From positions 1 to 64,000 of the forward strand of contig JOKI01000016.1 of assembly GCA_000722615.1 (NCBI GenBank): a DNA stretch of 64,000 nt. Reading direction: 5' to 3'. The notes under the pieces are model-generated. The model was not told where the DNA came from. It was given only the letters and a program-made list of their open reading frames with translations, and searched no databases. Of the stretch, positions 26,792-35,183 are shown piece after piece. Position numbers and translations under genes: made by a program. Each line of letters opens with the position of its first letter. Within the stretch, counting starts at the first letter, position 1. The DNA is from Pseudorhizobium pelagicum. GTDB lineage: Bacteria; Pseudomonadota; Alphaproteobacteria; Rhizobiales; Rhizobiaceae.

Positions 26792-27805
26792 ATGTTGGAG
26801 ACCGCGCCCCGTCCTTCTGCAATCACACCGACGGTCGATTTTGACGCCAAGGGTGTGCAGCATGGCCATCTGCGGCTGCCCTACAGCCGCGACGACAGTG
26901 CATGGGGTTCGGTGATGATTCCGATCTGTGTCGTCGCCAACGGGGATGGGGCGACTGCTCTTCTCACCGGCGCCAATCATGGGGACGAATATGAAGGCCC
27001 GGCGGCTCTTTTCGAGCTGGCGCAGACGCTTGATCCGACCCAGGTCAAGGGGCGCATCATCATCGTGCCCGCTCTCAACTACCCGGCCTTTCGTGCCGGA
27101 ACGCGCACCTCGCCCATTGATCGCGGAAACCTCAACCGCAGCTTTCCTGGCCGGCCAGACGGGACGGTAACCGAGAAGATCGCCGATTACGTAGCGCGTC
27201 AGCTGATCCCGTTCGCCGACATCGTGCTCGACTTCCATTCCGGCGGAAAGACACTCGACTTCCTGCCCTATGCGGCGGCGCACGAGCTGCCGGACAAGCT
27301 GCAGGAGGCACGTTGTTTCCAGGCGGTCGCGGCATTCTCCGCGCCATACTCGATGAAGATGCTGGAGATCGATGCCGTCGGCATGCTGGACACGACAGCC
27401 GAAGAGATGGGCAAGGTCTTCGTCACCACCGAGCTTGGGGGCGCCGGCACGGCAAGTGCGCGCTCCATTGACATCGCGCGACGCGGGACGGGCAATCTCC
27501 TGCGGCATGCGGGAATCCTGAAGGGTGCTCCAGACGTGCGACCGACCCGCTGGCTGGACATGCCGTCGAGTGACTGCTTTACCTTTGCTGAGGATGACGG
27601 GTTGATCGCCTTTGCCTGCAATCTCGGCGATCCCGTCAACGAAGGTGACGTGATCGCCCGTGTGTACCCCGTCGGCAAGACCGGCATTGCCCCCATAAGT
27701 TACGCCGCCGCCATAGATGGTGTGCTTGCAGCCCGCCATGTCCCCGGCCTGATCAAGGCGGGCGACTGCCTTTCCGTCATCGCCACGGTCACGGAGCCAC
27801 CGTGA
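26792..27805 (+). CDS. doeB: N-alpha-acetyl-L-2,4-diaminobutyrate deacetylase DoeB (EutE)
   Basis: This 337-residue zinc hydrolase of the succinylglutamate desuccinylase/aspartoacylase family has zinc ligands in NHGDEYEG (His63, Glu66) and in LDFHSGGKT (about residue 149), and an NYPAFRAGTR substrate loop. The enzyme removes acetate from N-alpha-acetyl-diaminobutyrate to give diaminobutyrate, the substrate of doeD. It starts four bases after doeA. Confidence 0.9.
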   Translation: MLETAPRPSAITPTVDFDAKGVQHGHLRLPYSRDDSAWGSVMIPICVVANGDGATALLTGANHGDEYEGPAALFELAQTLDPTQVKGRIIIVPALNYPAFRAGTRTSPIDRGNLNRSFPGRPDGTVTEKIADYVARQLIPFADIVLDFHSGGKTLDFLPYAAAHELPDKLQEARCFQAVAAFSAPYSMKMLEIDAVGMLDTTAEEMGKVFVTTELGGAGTASARSIDIARRGTGNLLRHAGILKGAPDVRPTRWLDMPSSDCFTFAEDDGLIAFACNLGDPVNEGDVIARVYPVGKTGIAPISYAAAIDGVLAARHVPGLIKAGDCLSVIATVTEPP

Positions 27806-27870
27806 GCCGGCGAACCTCGTGAGACCCGAAAACGGGCCACGGAAAAACCGCCAACCAGAGGAGAACACAT

Positions 27871-28722
27871 ATGCATGTTTCAAAGCTTGTCGGGCTTTCC
27901 GCCCTTGCATTCAGCGCAACCGTCACGACTGCGGCGGCACTCACCGTCGAGGAGGTCAAGGAGCAGGGATACATTCGCGCAGCGACTGCCAATGAAGTTC
28001 CCTATTCCTACATGCAACCTGACGGCACCTCGGCGGGAATTGGACCGGATGTCGCCAATCAGGTGCTGAAATCGATGGGGATCGAGGAGGTCAACTGGAC
28101 CGTCACCCCGTTTGGCACACTCATTCCCGGGCTCAAGGCAAGGCGCTATGATTTTGTTGCGGCCGAACAGAATATCTCGCCGGAGCGCTGCAAGCAGGTT
28201 GCCTTTACGGAGCCGAACTCGTCCTATGGCGAGGGGCTTCTCGTCAAGAAGGGCAATCCCAAGGGGCTTACGACCTATGCCGATATCGCCAAGGATCCGT
28301 CGCTGACAGTCGCCGTGGTGTCGGGGGCCAACAATGTTGACTTCCTTCGCGCCGTCGGCGTCAAGGACGACCAGATCGTCTTCATCCAGGCCAATGCCGA
28401 CGCCATCCCTACCGTCCAGAGCAGGGTGGACGCCTATGCGGCCACCGAGTTGACCGTGTCGGAACTGGCAAAGGACCAGGATCAGGTCGAGCAGGTCTCG
28501 CCCTTCACGGATCCGGTCGTCAATGACCAGCCGGTGCGCAACTATGGTGGCTTCGCCTTCCGTCCGGAAGACAAGGAATTGCGCGACGCCTTCAATGCGG
28601 CACTGGTAGAGTTCCGCCAGACGGACGAGTACAAGGCGATCCTGGCAAACTACGGGCTGTCCGAGCAGAGCATTGCGGCTGCCGCCGACAAGCGCGTCGC
28701 GGATCTTTGCGCGGGTAACTGA
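27871..28722 (+). CDS. ehuB: ectoine/hydroxyectoine ABC transporter substrate-binding protein EhuB
   Basis: This 283-residue periplasmic binding protein of the polar-amino-acid type (family 3) has a signal peptide ending near TTAAAL. The mature part opens with EVKEQGYIRAATANEVPYSY, a typical ligand-pocket strand, and includes ISPERCKQVAFTEPNSSYGE. A strong Shine-Dalgarno (GAGGAG) precedes the ATG. It heads the transporter set ehuBCDA, downstream of the catabolic genes and on the same strand. Confidence 0.9.
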   Translation: MHVSKLVGLSALAFSATVTTAAALTVEEVKEQGYIRAATANEVPYSYMQPDGTSAGIGPDVANQVLKSMGIEEVNWTVTPFGTLIPGLKARRYDFVAAEQNISPERCKQVAFTEPNSSYGEGLLVKKGNPKGLTTYADIAKDPSLTVAVVSGANNVDFLRAVGVKDDQIVFIQANADAIPTVQSRVDAYAATELTVSELAKDQDQVEQVSPFTDPVVNDQPVRNYGGFAFRPEDKELRDAFNAALVEFRQTDEYKAILANYGLSEQSIAAAADKRVADLCAGN

Positions 28723-28729
28723 CAGGGAC

Positions 28730-28752
28730 GGCGCCCGGCTAAGCCGGGCGCC
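28730..28752 (+). promoter_or_regulatory. GC-rich intercistronic hairpin between ehuB and ehuC
   Basis: Arms GGCGCCCGGC (28730-28739) and GCCGGGCGCC (28743-28752) are perfectly complementary with a TAA loop, seven bases after the ehuB stop and without a U-run. Such stems after binding-protein genes usually protect the upstream mRNA or cause partial termination, so that the binding protein is made in excess over the permease. Confidence 0.65.
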
Positions 28753-28771
28753 CATGCAAGGGAGATCCTGG

Positions 28772-29437
28772 ATGGACTGGAGTGCCTATCTGCCGATGAT
28801 CCTGCAGGGTGCTGGCGTCACCATGACGATCACGCTTGCCTCGATTGTCGTCGGCGCGCTGCTTGCATTCGCCTTCGGCATCCTGCGCGTCGAAGGCGGG
28901 CCGGTACTATCGACCATTGCCCTTTGCTATACGGAGGTGTTCCGCGGCACGTCCCTGCTGGTCCAGCTATTCTGGTTCTACTATGCGCTGCCGCTGGTGG
29001 GCCTCAGCTTCGAGCCGGTCACCACGGGCATCCTGGTGCTTGCCGCCCACGTCGGCGGCTATGGCGCGGAGATTGTCCGTGGCGCACTCTCTTCGGTCTC
29101 CACCCAGCAGCTGGAGGCGGCAAGAGCCCTGAACTTTGACCGGTTTCAGACGCTGTTTCGTGTCTCCCTGCCCCAGGCCGTGGTCGAGATGATGCCAGCG
29201 TTTGGCAATCTGGCCATCGAAACGCTGAAGCTCTCGTCACTGGTGTCGTTGATATCGATCGCCGACCTGACCTTTACAGCGCAATCGATCCGCAATCTCA
29301 CCCTCGACAGCGCGAGCATCTACTCCATCACGCTTCTTTGCTATTTTGCCATGTCGCTGGTGCTGATGATCGCCATCCGGATCATCGAACACGTCGTCAG
29401 GCGGGGAGATGTCTTTCCTCGCTCGGCCCATTCGTGA
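28772..29437 (+). CDS. ehuC: ectoine/hydroxyectoine ABC transporter permease EhuC
   Basis: This 221-residue permease of the His/Glu/Gln/Arg type starts WSAYLPMILQGAGVTMTITL and contains the EAA loop VSTQQLEAARALNFDRFQTL, which docks to the ATPase. I chose the ATG at 28772, with AAGGGAG upstream; the longer frame starts inside ehuB or the hairpin. It pairs with EhuD. Confidence 0.9.
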   Translation: MDWSAYLPMILQGAGVTMTITLASIVVGALLAFAFGILRVEGGPVLSTIALCYTEVFRGTSLLVQLFWFYYALPLVGLSFEPVTTGILVLAAHVGGYGAEIVRGALSSVSTQQLEAARALNFDRFQTLFRVSLPQAVVEMMPAFGNLAIETLKLSSLVSLISIADLTFTAQSIRNLTLDSASIYSITLLCYFAMSLVLMIAIRIIEHVVRRGDVFPRSAHS

Positions 29438-29449
29438 GGACCTGACACC

Positions 29450-30142
29450 ATGATGTACGGCTATGAATGGGATACGACCACCTGGCTGACCTACACGATC
29501 TCCATCCTTCCGATCATCCTGATCGGCCTGACGGTGACCTTGAAAGCGGCTGCCGCGGGATTTGTCATTGCGCTCGTGCTTGGCCTTGTCTTCGCGCTTC
29601 TGCGCCGCAGCCGGATCAAGGCGATCTCCTGGACGGTCGCCTTTGTCGTCGAGTTCCTTCGCGACACGCCGCTTCTGGTACAGCTGTTCTTTCTCTATTA
29701 TGTACTGCCGAATTTCGGCATCGTTCTGCCGGCATTCCTGACCGGGGCGCTGGCGCTCGGCCTGCAATATGCCGCCTACACGTCCGAGGTCTACCGCGGT
29801 GGCATTGAAGCCGTGCATCATGGCCAGTGGGAAGCGGCCACGGCCTTGAATCTTACGCGCATGCAAGCCTATCGCGACATCATCATCCCGCAGGCCGTTC
29901 CTCGCATCGTACCGGCCATGGGCAATTACCTGGTGGCGATGATCAAGGAAACGCCGGTCCTTTCGGTCATCACCGTCATGGAGATGATGGGGCTCGCCAA
30001 CATGATTGGCGAACGCACCTTCGAATACCTCGTGCCGCTGACACTTGTCGGCCTGATCTTCCTTCTCCTGACGCTGATCTGCTCGGCCGGCCTCCACCGT
30101 CTGCAGAAGGCGCTTCCCAAAGCAGGAATCCCGTTGCGATGA
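29450..30142 (+). CDS. ehuD: ectoine/hydroxyectoine ABC transporter permease EhuD
   Basis: This 230-residue second permease has helices beginning [20 protein letters not shown] and an EAA loop in the segment [20 protein letters not shown]. It would form the heterodimeric channel with EhuC. It begins 12 bases after ehuC, and its stop overlaps ehuA as ATGA. Confidence 0.9.
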   Translation: MMYGYEWDTTTWLTYTISILPIILIGLTVTLKAAAAGFVIALVLGLVFALLRRSRIKAISWTVAFVVEFLRDTPLLVQLFFLYYVLPNFGIVLPAFLTGALALGLQYAAYTSEVYRGGIEAVHHGQWEAATALNLTRMQAYRDIIIPQAVPRIVPAMGNYLVAMIKETPVLSVITVMEMMGLANMIGERTFEYLVPLTLVGLIFLLLTLICSAGLHRLQKALPKAGIPLR

Positions 30143-30918
30143 ACGAAAAGACAGATACACCCCTCATTGAGTTTTCCGACGTGACCAAACGCTTCGGTAT
30201 ACTTACGGTGCTGGACCAGTTCAATTTCAGCGTCGCCAAGGGGGAAAAGGTTACCCTGATCGGCCCATCCGGCTCGGGAAAATCCACCGTGCTGCGGATC
30301 TTGATGACACTTGAGCCATTCCAGGAGGGAAGGCTGACGCTCGATGGGACTTCCTACCATGAACCGGGCGGCCGGGGCCGTTTCCAGGCCTCCGAAAGGC
30401 ATCTGCGCCAGATCCGCAACCACGTCGGAATGGTCTTCCAGAGCTTCAATCTCTTTCCGCACATGACTGTCCTTCGCAATGTGGTCGAAGCCCCGGTGCG
30501 GGTACTTGGGATGCAGCGGGAGGAAGCCGAGGTGCGCGCGATCGAACTGCTCCAGATGGTGGGCCTGGCAGACAAGAAGGACCAGTATCCGGCACAGCTG
30601 TCGGGCGGACAGCAGCAGCGGGTGGCCATCGCCCGCGCGCTCGCGATGCGCCCGCAAGTCCTGCTCTTCGACGAGCCAACCTCAGCGCTCGATCCCCAAT
30701 TGGTGGGAGAGGTGCTTTCCGTCATTCGCGGCCTGGCGCACGAGCATGACCTGACGATGCTGCTCGTCACCCACGAAATGCGCTTTGCGCGCGAAGTGTC
30801 GGACCGCGTGTGCTTCTTCGACAAGGGACGCATCTGCGAGCAGGGCGCGCCGGAGGCGATTCTCGGTGCGCCGAAACATGAACGGACGCGCGAGTTCCTG
30901 TCATCGATACTGGGTTAG
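30139..30918 (+). CDS. ehuA: ectoine/hydroxyectoine ABC transporter ATP-binding protein EhuA
   Basis: This 259-residue ATPase of the polar-amino-acid group has Walker [10 protein letters not shown], signature [15 protein letters not shown], Walker [13 protein letters not shown] and the switch His in VTHEMRFA. The ATG at 30139 overlaps the ehuD stop; the longer frame upstream is antisense-like ehuD sequence. In S. meliloti ehuA comes first, whereas here it is last. Nothing recognisable lies from 30919 to 31098. Confidence 0.92.
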   Translation: MNEKTDTPLIEFSDVTKRFGILTVLDQFNFSVAKGEKVTLIGPSGSGKSTVLRILMTLEPFQEGRLTLDGTSYHEPGGRGRFQASERHLRQIRNHVGMVFQSFNLFPHMTVLRNVVEAPVRVLGMQREEAEVRAIELLQMVGLADKKDQYPAQLSGGQQQRVAIARALAMRPQVLLFDEPTSALDPQLVGEVLSVIRGLAHEHDLTMLLVTHEMRFAREVSDRVCFFDKGRICEQGAPEAILGAPKHERTREFLSSILG

Positions 30919-31098
30919 GGTCATGCCGCGCTCGCTAGCCCAGCAATGTCGCAGACAGTTTCGACGCCTTCACCGTGACCGGTAGCCAGGCCGTAGGCGT
31001 TGACCTTACGCAACGACGCCGGCCCGGAAGGCCGGGCGGGCTCGCCAGGCGGGGATGCGCTCTTGTCGGTTGTGGCCCTGTCTCGATGCGAAGGCGCC

Positions 31099-31515
31099 CT
31101 ATCCGGCAGCGTCCCGAACAGCTTTAGCCAGATCCAGGGTGCTGTGGTTTGTCAGCACCTTGTTCAACGACAGGACGATGCTGTCAGCCACGGTCTTGTG
31201 CATGGTGTCTCGTAGCTGGCCCAGCGTTTGGGGATCGGCGGCGAGGACCATCTTATCAAACTGGTGAGCGTGCTTCATCGAGTACAGCTCGTTTGCCAGC
31301 TGCTTGGCAAAGGTCGCTTCGTCTGTCTGGACGATGGTCTGCTCCGGTGGGCGAGATCCGGAGGGACCGTCGTCCTCCAGATTTTGCGGCGTTACGCGCC
31401 GTTCCTCAGCAAGGGTCAACGCATCCTTCACGCCATGACTGCGAAGCAGGATCGCCTGGTGGCCGTCCGCCACGACAACAAGGGTATTCTGGGGAATGAT
31501 AACGATATCTGACAT
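31099..31515 (-). CDS. host-attachment-family protein (PF10116-like)
   Basis: This 138-residue protein starts DIVIIPQNTLVVVADGHQAI and ends with HSTLDLAKAVRDAAG. It carries the FDKMVLAADPQTLGQLRDTM block typical of the small family first linked to Agrobacterium attachment to plant cells (AtsE/host-attachment proteins). The family resembles a release-factor eRF1 domain, and its biochemical role is unknown. I chose the ATG at 31515 because AAAGGAGA precedes it; the upstream extension is not family-like. It stands alone. Confidence 0.75.
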   Translation of the reverse strand: MSDIVIIPQNTLVVVADGHQAILLRSHGVKDALTLAEERRVTPQNLEDDGPSGSRPPEQTIVQTDEATFAKQLANELYSMKHAHQFDKMVLAADPQTLGQLRDTMHKTVADSIVLSLNKVLTNHSTLDLAKAVRDAAG

Positions 31516-31739
31516 ATGACGGTCTCCTTTGCTCAGGACCAACGGGACGGCTGCGCGATTGTTCCTCTTCGCCCAGATCCCACCCAAAGCAGCCGTTTTC
31601 GTCCTCCTCCCAGATACGTGAGCGTCGATGAGCAGCGTGCCCGGGTGACGGCCCGATCCGGGGTTGGGCGCATGGCCGGCCCATGGTATTGTTCCAGCGT
31701 CGCGAGGGGGAAAGGTTACCCAGAGCGGCCATCAGGTAC

Positions 31740-32104
31740 TATTGTCCTGAGACAGGCGCCGGACCTGCCTTGCAAGGCAAATCGACGAGGTGATCTGGTG
31801 TTTGGCCGCCAATGCCAGGAAACCGACCGGGTAAGGCCTTGAGCTTCTGCGAAAGCATTGATCTGCTTGAGGACATCCTCAGGAAGGGTGATGTTGATCC
31901 GCCGCCGTTTCCAAGCGGGAAGGCTCCGGTACGGCCTCGCCGTCCTCAAGCATGCCATCCACATGAAGGAGAAGAGCTTCTTCAGCCATCCGGCGGGCAT
32001 CAGCAAGGTCAGTTCCCGCAGTCACGACCTCCTTGAACATCGGGCAAGGAAACCCCGAAGTCGCCATCGGCGTCCTTATGGATCAGTGCGATATGACTGC
32101 GCAT
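31740..32104 (-). pseudogene. hicB: frameshifted HicB antitoxin gene
   Basis: From the ATG at 32104 the frame reads MRSHIALIHKDADGDFGVSL then PDV. After a shift, a second frame gives EVVTAGTDLADARRMAEEAL and LLHVDGMLEDGEAVPEPSRL. After another shift, a third frame gives RRINITLPEDVLKQINAFAE and AQGLTRSV, the ribbon-helix-helix end. These are the consecutive parts of a HicB-type antitoxin, including the HicB fold and the DNA-binding tail. At least two frameshifts separate them, so no full-length protein can be made. Confidence 0.7.
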
Positions 32105-32215
32105 GGGGCACCTCGGTTGGGATCGGTTTGCCTCTCAATGCTCTTAAGCGTACCCCTTGGTGGATCTCGCTTGGGATGCGGCACCGTCACGCGTCCGGGC
32201 TATTCAGGCTGCTTT
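32102..32215 (-). pseudogene. hicA: HicA toxin C-terminal remnant
   Basis: Immediately upstream of hicB on the same strand, one frame reads VTVPHPKRDPPRGTLKSIER followed by QT. This matches the C-terminal strand and helix of HicA mRNA interferases (VPHPKRD.P.GTLRSI.RQAG). The double-stranded-RNA-binding start of the protein and the active-site His region upstream are missing. The toxin is therefore dead, in line with the decay of hicB. Confidence 0.6.
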
Positions 32216-32235
32216 TTCTTTGCACATCAGTGGAA

Positions 32236-33759
32236 TCAACCGGCCCGGTCCCCGGATTCGTAAAGCCGCCTGTACTGTTCGCGAAGGACGTTCTTCTGCA
32301 CTTTGCCCATCGTGTTGCGCGGCAGCTCCTCAATGAAGATCACCTGCTTTGGTTGCTTGTACCGCGCGAGGCGATCCTGCAATCCCGTGAGGATGGCTCG
32401 TTCGTCTACCGACGCCCCTCTCTCCTTGACGACGAGTGCCGTGACCCCTTCTCCGAAATCGGGATGGGGAACCCCGATGACCGCGCTCTCGGCAACGCCA
32501 TCGATCTGGTCGATCTCGCTTTCGACCTCCTTCGGGTAGATGTTGTAGCCGCCTGAGATGACGAGGTCCTTGCCGCGCCCGACGATGTGGAGGTAGCCTT
32601 TCTCGTCGATCTTGCCCAGATCGCCAGTGATGAAGAAGCCGTCGGTCCTGAATTCGGCCTGGGTCTTTTCCGGCATTCTCCAGTAGCCGGTGAAGACGTT
32701 GGGGCCCTTGACCTCTATCATCCCCGTCTCGCCGTCGGTCAGCGGCTTGCCGCTGTCGGGATCGGTGACCTGCAGCGAGACCCCCGGCAGCGGGAAGCCG
32801 ACTGTACCGGCAATCCGGTCTCCGTCATACGGATTGGAGGTGTTCATGTTGGTTTCGGTCATCCCGTAGCGCTCGAGGATGAGATGGCCGGACTTGTCTG
32901 CAAATGCCTTGTGGGTTTCGGCCAGCAGAGGCGCCGAGCCGGAGATGAAGAGGCGCATCCTGGAGGCGACCGCCCGCGTCAAGCCCGCGTGCTGGGCAAG
33001 CCGCACGTAGAACGTCGGCACTCCCATCATCACCGTCGATGTCTGCATCAGCCGCAACACCTGCGTGGCGTCAAACTTGGGCAAGAAGTACATCGACGCC
33101 CCCGACAGCAACACGACGTTCGACGCGACGAACAGTCCGTGCGTGTGGAAGATCGGCAATGCGTGGATCAGGCGGTCATCGGCGGTGAAGTGCCAGTATT
33201 CGCGCAACGTCTGGGCATTCGACAGCAGATTCTCGTGCGTCAGCATGGCGCCCTTGGAGCGGCCCGTCGTGCCGGATGTGTAGAGGATGGCAGCCAAGTC
33301 GTCGGGGCCGCGCGCGACATCCTGAAAGGCGTTTTCCTCGTCCAGCCCTTGCAGAAGCGTTCCCCCGCCGCGCTCGTCCAGCGTCTCCACGCGGGCACCG
33401 TGATCGGTGGCGACCGGTACCAGTCCATCGCGCGCTGCAGGAGAACAGACCACAAGCGCCGGCTCCGCATCGCCGATGAAATAGTCCAGTTCGGCGAGGG
33501 TATAGGCGGTATTGAGTGGCAGATAGACCGCGCCCGCACGCAAGCAGGACAGGTATAGAAGAAGCGCCTCCGGGCTCTTCTCGACCTGCACCGCCACCCG
33601 GTCGCCGGGCTGAACGCCCAGTTGGATGAGTTTTCTGGCAAGGGCTGCCGACCCTGAGAGCATCTGATCATAGGTCCATTGCCTGCCATCGGCGGTGTCG
33701 ATGAAGATGCCTCCCCTGCTCGCGGCATTGCGGATGGCATCGAAGAGGTGATTGCTCAT
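32236..33759 (-). CDS. matB: malonyl-CoA synthetase MatB
   Basis: This 507-residue adenylate-forming enzyme has the AMP/phosphate loop ILYTSGTTGRSKGAML, the hinge motif FFITGDLGKIDEKGYLHIVG with RGKD, and the C-terminal lysine motif NTMGKVQK. The order with malonyl-CoA decarboxylase (overlap of four bases) and a TRAP carrier identifies it as MatB, which joins malonate to CoA using ATP. It is the last gene of the malonate operon. Confidence 0.92.
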   Translation of the reverse strand: MSNHLFDAIRNAASRGGIFIDTADGRQWTYDQMLSGSAALARKLIQLGVQPGDRVAVQVEKSPEALLLYLSCLRAGAVYLPLNTAYTLAELDYFIGDAEPALVVCSPAARDGLVPVATDHGARVETLDERGGGTLLQGLDEENAFQDVARGPDDLAAILYTSGTTGRSKGAMLTHENLLSNAQTLREYWHFTADDRLIHALPIFHTHGLFVASNVVLLSGASMYFLPKFDATQVLRLMQTSTVMMGVPTFYVRLAQHAGLTRAVASRMRLFISGSAPLLAETHKAFADKSGHLILERYGMTETNMNTSNPYDGDRIAGTVGFPLPGVSLQVTDPDSGKPLTDGETGMIEVKGPNVFTGYWRMPEKTQAEFRTDGFFITGDLGKIDEKGYLHIVGRGKDLVISGGYNIYPKEVESEIDQIDGVAESAVIGVPHPDFGEGVTALVVKERGASVDERAILTGLQDRLARYKQPKQVIFIEELPRNTMGKVQKNVLREQYRRLYESGDRAG

Positions 33760-35183
33760 GAGGTGGGCTCCGTATTCGCATGCTCGTTGATGACAGTCTT
33801 CCCGCGCGGCGAGACATCTTTGACCGGCACAAGGCTCTGATTGGGCTTGTCGGCCGGCACGAGGCGCCGGATCTGCGGCGTCGTCACCACTTCCCGCCTG
33901 CCCGCAAAGGCCTCGTGGTTGGCCTCGATCTCATCCAGTTTGTAAAGGTAGTTGACCATCAACCCGTGCGCCTGCCGCAGGGCCCTTGGCGAGCGGTCCC
34001 CCAGCACGTTCAGGCGCTCCAGCCGGGCACCGTTGCCGAGATGGAACCGTGCCACCGGATCCACCATACGGCCGGCGGAATCACGTGCTCTGAGGAAGTA
34101 CCATGCGGCAGCAGCCGCGAGCACCGGTTCCACGGCCGCTGCCTTCTGCCCATCGTCTGCCCAGCCTTCATCGTCGAGGACCGAAAGGACCGTCTTTGCC
34201 GAGGGAGAAAGGGCATCGGAGGCTTCGTTGCGGCGCTCACGCGCCAGCCAGGCGGCAAAGCCCGGAACCGGCGAGAGCGTGACGAACCGTTCCAGTTTCG
34301 GCAAATCCCGGCGCAGATCCTCAACCACCTGCTTGATCAGGAAGTTGCCAAAGGAAATCCCTCTCAAGCCCTCCTGGCAATTGGAGATGGAGTAAAAGAC
34401 CGCGGTTGTCGCCTCACCCGTTGCAACGAACACGCGATCCTGCCGCAGCAGGTCATCGATGCGCGAAGGAATGTCGCGCGTGAGCGCCACCTCGACGAAA
34501 ATCAGCGGATCATCCGAGAGCTGCGGATGAAAGAACGCAAAGCAACGGCGATCCTCAGGCTCCAGCCGGCGGCGCAGCTCGTCCCAGCCGCCGATGTCAT
34601 GGACGGCTTCGTAGCGAATGATCTTCTCGAGAATGTTGGCAGGCGTTGACCAACTGATGGGTCGCAGCACGAGGAAGCCCCTGTTGAACCAGGATCCGAA
34701 CAGATGCGAGAAATCGGCATCCACGGCAGAGAGATCGGGTCGCTCCTTGATCAGTGCGAGCAGGACCTCGCGCATCCGCACGAGGGTCTCGATGCCGTTG
34801 GGCGCCAAATTGAACCGACGGATCAGCTCCTGGCGCCGCGGTTCCGCCGCCAGGTGCAGTTCCAGGAGAGCCGAGGCATCCCTATCCCCGCGGTAACGGT
34901 CGATGGCTGTTTCGAGCCGCTGTGTGTCCGGCCCGAAGCGGTCGAGCAGCATGATCATGAAGTCACGCTTTTCTCCTTCGTCGAAGCTTTGCCAACGCTC
35001 GAGAATGTTTTTTGCCAGCGCCATGCCCGAGGCTTCACCGCGGCTCGACAGCAGGGTTTCGCACAGGGTGCCTGCACCACCTACGGGGTCATCCAGGTTT
35101 TCCCGCTGGTTGAGCGCGAGAAACCGTCGCCCTCTTTCAGTGATCGTCTGCAGCATGTCGGCCAGGAAGGAGGAGGTGTTCAT
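33756..35183 (-). CDS. matA: malonyl-CoA decarboxylase MatA
   Basis: This 475-residue enzyme has an N-terminal helical domain (about 1-170) and a GNAT-like catalytic domain with RRCFAFFHPQLSDDPLIFVE and the VFYSISNCQEGLRGISFGNF motif, both typical of malonyl-CoA decarboxylase. It converts malonyl-CoA to acetyl-CoA and CO2. I chose the ATG at 35183 because it overlaps the TRAP permease stop as ATGA; the frame upstream is permease antisense-like sequence. An unusual proline-poor tail of about 40 residues follows the conserved part. Confidence 0.92.
   Translation of the reverse strand: MNTSSFLADMLQTITERGRRFLALNQRENLDDPVGGAGTLCETLLSSRGEASGMALAKNILERWQSFDEGEKRDFMIMLLDRFGPDTQRLETAIDRYRGDRDASALLELHLAAEPRRQELIRRFNLAPNGIETLVRMREVLLALIKERPDLSAVDADFSHLFGSWFNRGFLVLRPISWSTPANILEKIIRYEAVHDIGGWDELRRRLEPEDRRCFAFFHPQLSDDPLIFVEVALTRDIPSRIDDLLRQDRVFVATGEATTAVFYSISNCQEGLRGISFGNFLIKQVVEDLRRDLPKLERFVTLSPVPGFAAWLARERRNEASDALSPSAKTVLSVLDDEGWADDGQKAAAVEPVLAAAAAWYFLRARDSAGRMVDPVARFHLGNGARLERLNVLGDRSPRALRQAHGLMVNYLYKLDEIEANHEAFAGRREVVTTPQIRRLVPADKPNQSLVPVKDVSPRGKTVINEHANTEPTS

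Noticed and set aside
30990-31050. GC-rich stem near 31020 as the ehuA terminator
   Set aside because: The pairing is only about six bases with several competing registers and no U-run, too weak to list.
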